Positions 60,871-64,000 of a stretch of DNA of 64,000 nucleotides are shown in pieces. Under the pieces are notes generated by a model. It did not search any database and was not told the DNA's origin. It saw only the letters and a list, made by a program, of their open reading frames with translations. Source of the stretch: Arthrobacter sp. MYb213. GTDB taxonomy: Bacteria; Actinomycetota; Actinomycetes; Actinomycetales; Micrococcaceae. Numbering within the stretch: position 1 is the stretch's first letter; every line of letters starts with the position of its first letter. The translations under genes and the position numbers were made by a program. The stretch lies in assembly GCF_002979915.1 (NCBI RefSeq), contig NZ_PCQA01000004.1:124001-188000 (forward strand). Reading direction: 5' to 3'.

Positions 60871-63105
60871 TTAGTGGGAGTTCTTCTTGCGACTGCGAAT
60901 CAGCAACAAGATAATTCCGGCCACGATTACTACGCCAGCGGCAATTCCAATCCAGCTTGCGGAGAAACCGGTGTCAGCCAATGAATCCTTGTCCCGAGGC
61001 TGTTTGCTCGGAGACTCGTTGGTGTCATTTGATGGGGAAACGCTTGGCGACTGCGAAGGGCTTTGCGTCGCCTCGGCCGATGCCGATGGGCTCTGCGATG
61101 GCTCTTCGGTCGGTTCATCGCTAGGAGTCGGAGCGACTGCCCCTTCGATCACGGTGAAGTCCACCGAGATGTCTTCGCGCTGAATCTGCGAGACCACCAG
61201 TGAATTTTCACCCAGGGTTGCATCGGAAGGAACGGCAAGTTCGAAGGAAGTATTGCCTTCAGCGTCTGCGGCTGGGATGTCCTCAATGACAAGAGCACCA
61301 TCGAAGGCCGTTGCGCTGAGCTCTGCACCCTGTTCCAAACCGGAAACTGAAACCTGAGCGCTTTCGCCGACAACTACCTGTGTCGGGTCAATTTCCACGG
61401 TGGCCCAATCGGTGCCAGCCAGTGAGGCGCGGCCTAATGGTGCTGGCGAAACTAGATCGTGTGATTTGAAGTAGTTGACCGTTGCATCCAGATCAATTTG
61501 ACCACTATCGGTGTGACCGGTTCCGGAGGCAAAAGCTGAGAAGTTGTCGCCGCCGGTAGCCAAGAATGCGTTAGCAGCTACCTTGAAGGTGGCGCTTTCG
61601 TCGAGTGGCTCTGCGTTGAAGGTGATGTCTTTGATGTGCTTACCAAAAGCCGCATCTTCTACGTAGGTGTACTCCAAGCCGTCGGAGATTCCCAAGTGCA
61701 GTTTGGCGCGCTCGGAGCCTTCTGGCTGCCACTGCTGCTCTAGCGCTTCACGGATCTGCTTACCGGTCATGTCGAAGGTGATCAGTGTGTTTGCAAATGG
61801 CTGGACATCCGCAGCGGCCTTGTACGTTACCGTTCCGTCTTCGCCGTAGAGCAAGTCAGCGCGCAAACCGCCAGGGTTCATGAACGCAATTTCTGCTGGT
61901 TCGCCACCAAAGTTTTCATTGGAAGTGGCCCACAAGTGAATATCTGCCACGGTATTACCAAGAGTGGACTCGACGCCACGGTCAGATCCGGGTTCCTCTC
62001 CACCGCGCAGGATATCCTCGGAAATTTGGCCGACTGGCTCACTGCCGACTACCTCAGAATCTTCTACTGCTTTATCTACAATGGTTCGAACCTCGGGGTT
62101 AGCCTCGAACAAAGGGGACCAGTCTCCATTGTCGTCTTCTTTCGCCAACGGAATCAATGCGTGTGCACTTTCTACAACTTCAAAAGTGGTTGGGTTGATT
62201 TCGAGTGAAATCTGGCCAAGCGTAGTTCCGTACTGGTGCGACTGAATAACCGGGCGTCCATCGATGTCGCAGTCGTATGCCTGGTGGGTGTGCCCGGAGA
62301 AGACTGCGTCAACATTCTCATTAACATCGCGGATCAATGTTCCATAGTCGGTTTCTTCGGTGGCAATGGTGGCGCAGTCGGTGTTGTCCGAACCGTTGTG
62401 AGTCAGCAAAATCAACACGTCTGCTTCGCCGTTTGCGGGATCCTCGTCAGAAAGTTGCTTGGCGACACGGTTCGCGGCTTCAAGTTCGCTTCCGAAATCA
62501 AGGTTCTTAATGCCTTCTGGGCTCACCAACGAAGGAACGTCCGCGGTGACGGTGCCGATGAAGCCGACCTTAAAGCCAGCGATATCGCGAATTGCGTATT
62601 CACGCAGAGCAGGTTCCTTGGTGCCCTTCTTATAAACGTTGGCGCCGAGGGCAAAATCGGCGCCTTCTTCTCCGGTTGCTTCACCGAAGCGGTCAACAAC
62701 TCGTCCACTAAGATCTGCGAAACCGCGGTCAAACTCATGGTTACCAACGACCGAAACATCTAATCCACCGGCTGCGAGTGCATCAATGGTCGGATTGTCA
62801 TCTTGCGAGGCGGAAGCGAAAGTGGAGGCGCCGATATTATCGCCGGAGGAGACAAATAGCGTATTTGGGTTTTCCGCTCGTTGTTCATCGACGGCGCCAG
62901 CAAGTACCGCAGCACCTACCGAATCACCGTCGGCCGCGATACGACCATGAAAATCATTGATACCCAGCAGATTAAGCGTGATGTTTTCGTCCGCTGCTGG
63001 TGTTGCGGTGGTTGTTGCTTGGGCGGTCAATGCGCCCGTGGTGAGTAGGGACAAAGTAGCTAGTGATGCTAGCCCCGTGTTCCTTAGATGCCTGATTGTA
63101 GACAT
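60871..63105 (-). CDS. Cell-wall-anchored 5'-nucleotidase/UDP-sugar hydrolase
   Basis: A 744-residue secreted metallophosphoesterase. Signal peptide (1 to about 35), then the calcineurin-like catalytic domain with NDFHGR, GDNIGAS, GNHEFDRG, LTHNGSDN and SGHTHQAYD (the metal-binding set). The 5'-nucleotidase C-terminal substrate domain follows (about 350-545), then Ig-like and Ser/Pro-rich linkers. It ends in a sortase signal LADTG (709-713), hydrophobic helix and RSRKKNSH, the LAxTG type handled by actinobacterial class E sortases. It is expected to release phosphate and nucleosides from external nucleotides. ATG at 63105 is chosen because AGGAGG lies four bases upstream. Confidence 0.92.
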   Translation of the reverse strand: MSTIRHLRNTGLASLATLSLLTTGALTAQATTTATPAADENITLNLLGINDFHGRIAADGDSVGAAVLAGAVDEQRAENPNTLFVSSGDNIGASTFASASQDDNPTIDALAAGGLDVSVVGNHEFDRGFADLSGRVVDRFGEATGEEGADFALGANVYKKGTKEPALREYAIRDIAGFKVGFIGTVTADVPSLVSPEGIKNLDFGSELEAANRVAKQLSDEDPANGEADVLILLTHNGSDNTDCATIATEETDYGTLIRDVNENVDAVFSGHTHQAYDCDIDGRPVIQSHQYGTTLGQISLEINPTTFEVVESAHALIPLAKEDDNGDWSPLFEANPEVRTIVDKAVEDSEVVGSEPVGQISEDILRGGEEPGSDRGVESTLGNTVADIHLWATSNENFGGEPAEIAFMNPGGLRADLLYGEDGTVTYKAAADVQPFANTLITFDMTGKQIREALEQQWQPEGSERAKLHLGISDGLEYTYVEDAAFGKHIKDITFNAEPLDESATFKVAANAFLATGGDNFSAFASGTGHTDSGQIDLDATVNYFKSHDLVSPAPLGRASLAGTDWATVEIDPTQVVVGESAQVSVSGLEQGAELSATAFDGALVIEDIPAADAEGNTSFELAVPSDATLGENSLVVSQIQREDISVDFTVIEGAVAPTPSDEPTEEPSQSPSASAEATQSPSQSPSVSPSNDTNESPSKQPRDKDSLADTGFSASWIGIAAGVVIVAGIILLLIRSRKKNSH

Positions 63106-63274
63106 AGGTCCTCCTAGTAGTGTGCGAGTGACATGCATCATGTCTATCGCAAGAAGGTGAACCTGTCGATGTTTTCTTATGAAATTTATCCATCGTTCTG
63201 TAAATTTTTTCGCAGACACAGGTGCTTGCTACTGCATTGGCTGTTAATTCGGCGGCCTTGGTAAACTGCAGCTC

Positions 63275-63631
63275 ATGAGTGAAACTTTGCCTCCGTGCCC
63301 AGAATGCGCCAGCGAATACACCTATGCCATGGACACCTTGTTGGTTTGCCCCGAGTGCGCCCATGAGTGGAATGCGGCTGCAGCTGCCGATGAATCCAGC
63401 GATGAAGCAAGCGCTGAGATTAAAGATGCTGTGGGCAATGTTTTGCAGGACGGCGACTCAGTCGCCATCGTGAAGACCATGAAGGTCAAGGGCGCGCAGA
63501 GTGCCCTAAAATCTGGAACTAAGGTCCGTAATATCCGGCTCACGCCTGGTAGTGGAGACCATGATATTTTTGCCAAAGTTGATGGTTTTGGACCAATGGA
63601 ATTGAAGTCGTCGATTGTGAAGAAAATCTAG
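63275..63631 (+). CDS. PhnA-domain protein (YjdM-like)
   Basis: A 118-residue protein with an N-terminal zinc ribbon (CPECASEY and CPECAHEW, two Cys pairs), an acidic linker, and the C-terminal PhnA/YjdM barrel ([38 protein letters not shown]). Despite its name the family is not proven to act on phosphonates, and no phn genes are nearby. It is divergent from the 5'-nucleotidase gene. The start is the first Met of the ribbon; the ribosome site is weak. Confidence 0.9.
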   Translation: MSETLPPCPECASEYTYAMDTLLVCPECAHEWNAAAAADESSDEASAEIKDAVGNVLQDGDSVAIVKTMKVKGAQSALKSGTKVRNIRLTPGSGDHDIFAKVDGFGPMELKSSIVKKI

Positions 63632-63635
63632 TCTG

Positions 63636-63869
63636 TTAGATCTTTCGGCGACGCGGATCGCCGGCGGTGACGTGCGAGCGGTCAAGCGTACTGGTCACCA
63701 GAATCATTGCTGCAACGATGAACATCAATGAGGACGTTACCCAGCAGGTAGTCGCGATTTCACGTTGCCCAATATTCAAGGCGAGCAGGAAGACGCAGAC
63801 GCTGACGGCCAAGATTGATGAGCCGAGCAGTCGTGTCTTCATGGTGCACCAGTTTCTGTAGAAATTCAT
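63636..63869 (-). CDS. Small two-helix membrane protein
   Basis: A 77-residue protein with two hydrophobic helices (about 13-31 and 41-59) and a basic tail RRRKI. I recognise no family. An internal Met (10th codon, 63842) is an alternative start, and neither has a strong ribosome site, so the exact N-terminus is unsure. It is convergent with the PhnA-type gene, five bases apart. The last 130 bases of the window after it hold no feature I can support. Confidence 0.5.
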   Translation of the reverse strand: MNFYRNWCTMKTRLLGSSILAVSVCVFLLALNIGQREIATTCWVTSSLMFIVAAMILVTSTLDRSHVTAGDPRRRKI

Positions 63870-64000
63870 CGGTCGCGCTCAAGTTCATACGCAAAACGCT
63901 GGACTAATAGAATTCTGCCACAGTTTATCTACTTTGAATATAAAACTTTTGGTGCAACTTTGACCTATTGCCCTCATCCTTTTGTAGGATGCCTACCTCT

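Overview
The window looks like chromosome from a mid-GC actinobacterium of the Micrococcaceae (Arthrobacter, Glutamicibacter or Paeniglutamicibacter type). The basis is gene content and style: an actinobacterial fruR-fruK-fruA-ptsI-ptsH operon, a furA-katG pair, an LAxTG-type cell-wall sorting signal, a DesK-type kinase, frequent ATGA overlaps, and long GC-rich hairpins between convergent genes. The genus is inferred. I saw no rRNA, tRNA, CRISPR array, insertion sequence or phage gene.

Layout. 1-5 kb: end of an amino-acid permease, thymidine kinase, a TetR regulator, and a small-multidrug-export-type membrane protein divergent from a DesK/LuxR two-component system. 5-11 kb: a xylose/xylitol module (xylA-xylB-alditol oxidase) divergent from a ROK repressor, then a MerR regulator. 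11-17.5 kb: purA, a sodium:solute symporter, a ThDP enzyme with a terminator hairpin in its leader, and small proteins. 17.5-26.6 kb: two CE4 deacetylase lipoproteins flanking an MFS exporter and the fructose PTS operon. 26.8-31.5 kb: metY with a CoA-binding-domain gene, a histidine phosphatase, an ECF sigma factor overlapping an alkyltransferase gene, and an unknown secreted or anchored protein. 31.9-39 kb: katG-furA, a BCCT transporter and acs. 39-58.5 kb: an organosulfur island. 58.5-64 kb: YjbR and ABM-domain proteins, an RclA-like flavoenzyme, a wall-anchored 5'-nucleotidase, a PhnA-type protein and a small membrane protein.

The standout feature is a set of five SAM-binding riboswitches of the SAM-I/SAM-IV superfamily in about 21 kb. 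They precede metY and acs on the minus strand. On the plus strand they precede an SfnB-like/DmoA-like monooxygenase pair, metNIQ, and a six-gene operon holding a Dpp-type ABC transporter with a second SfnB-like/LLM monooxygenase pair. The five copies covary in helices P2 and P3 and in the loop-J3/4 pseudoknot. The metNIQ and Dpp-type operons also share an identically spaced upstream promoter/operator block.

The genes fit one scheme (inference). When SAM is low, the cell imports methionine and an unknown organosulfur compound and cleaves C-S bonds with flavin monooxygenases. MetY then captures the thiol or sulfide on O-acetylhomoserine, and Acs re-activates the acetate that MetY releases. Acs under a SAM riboswitch, and two parallel SfnB/LLM modules, are the least expected parts.
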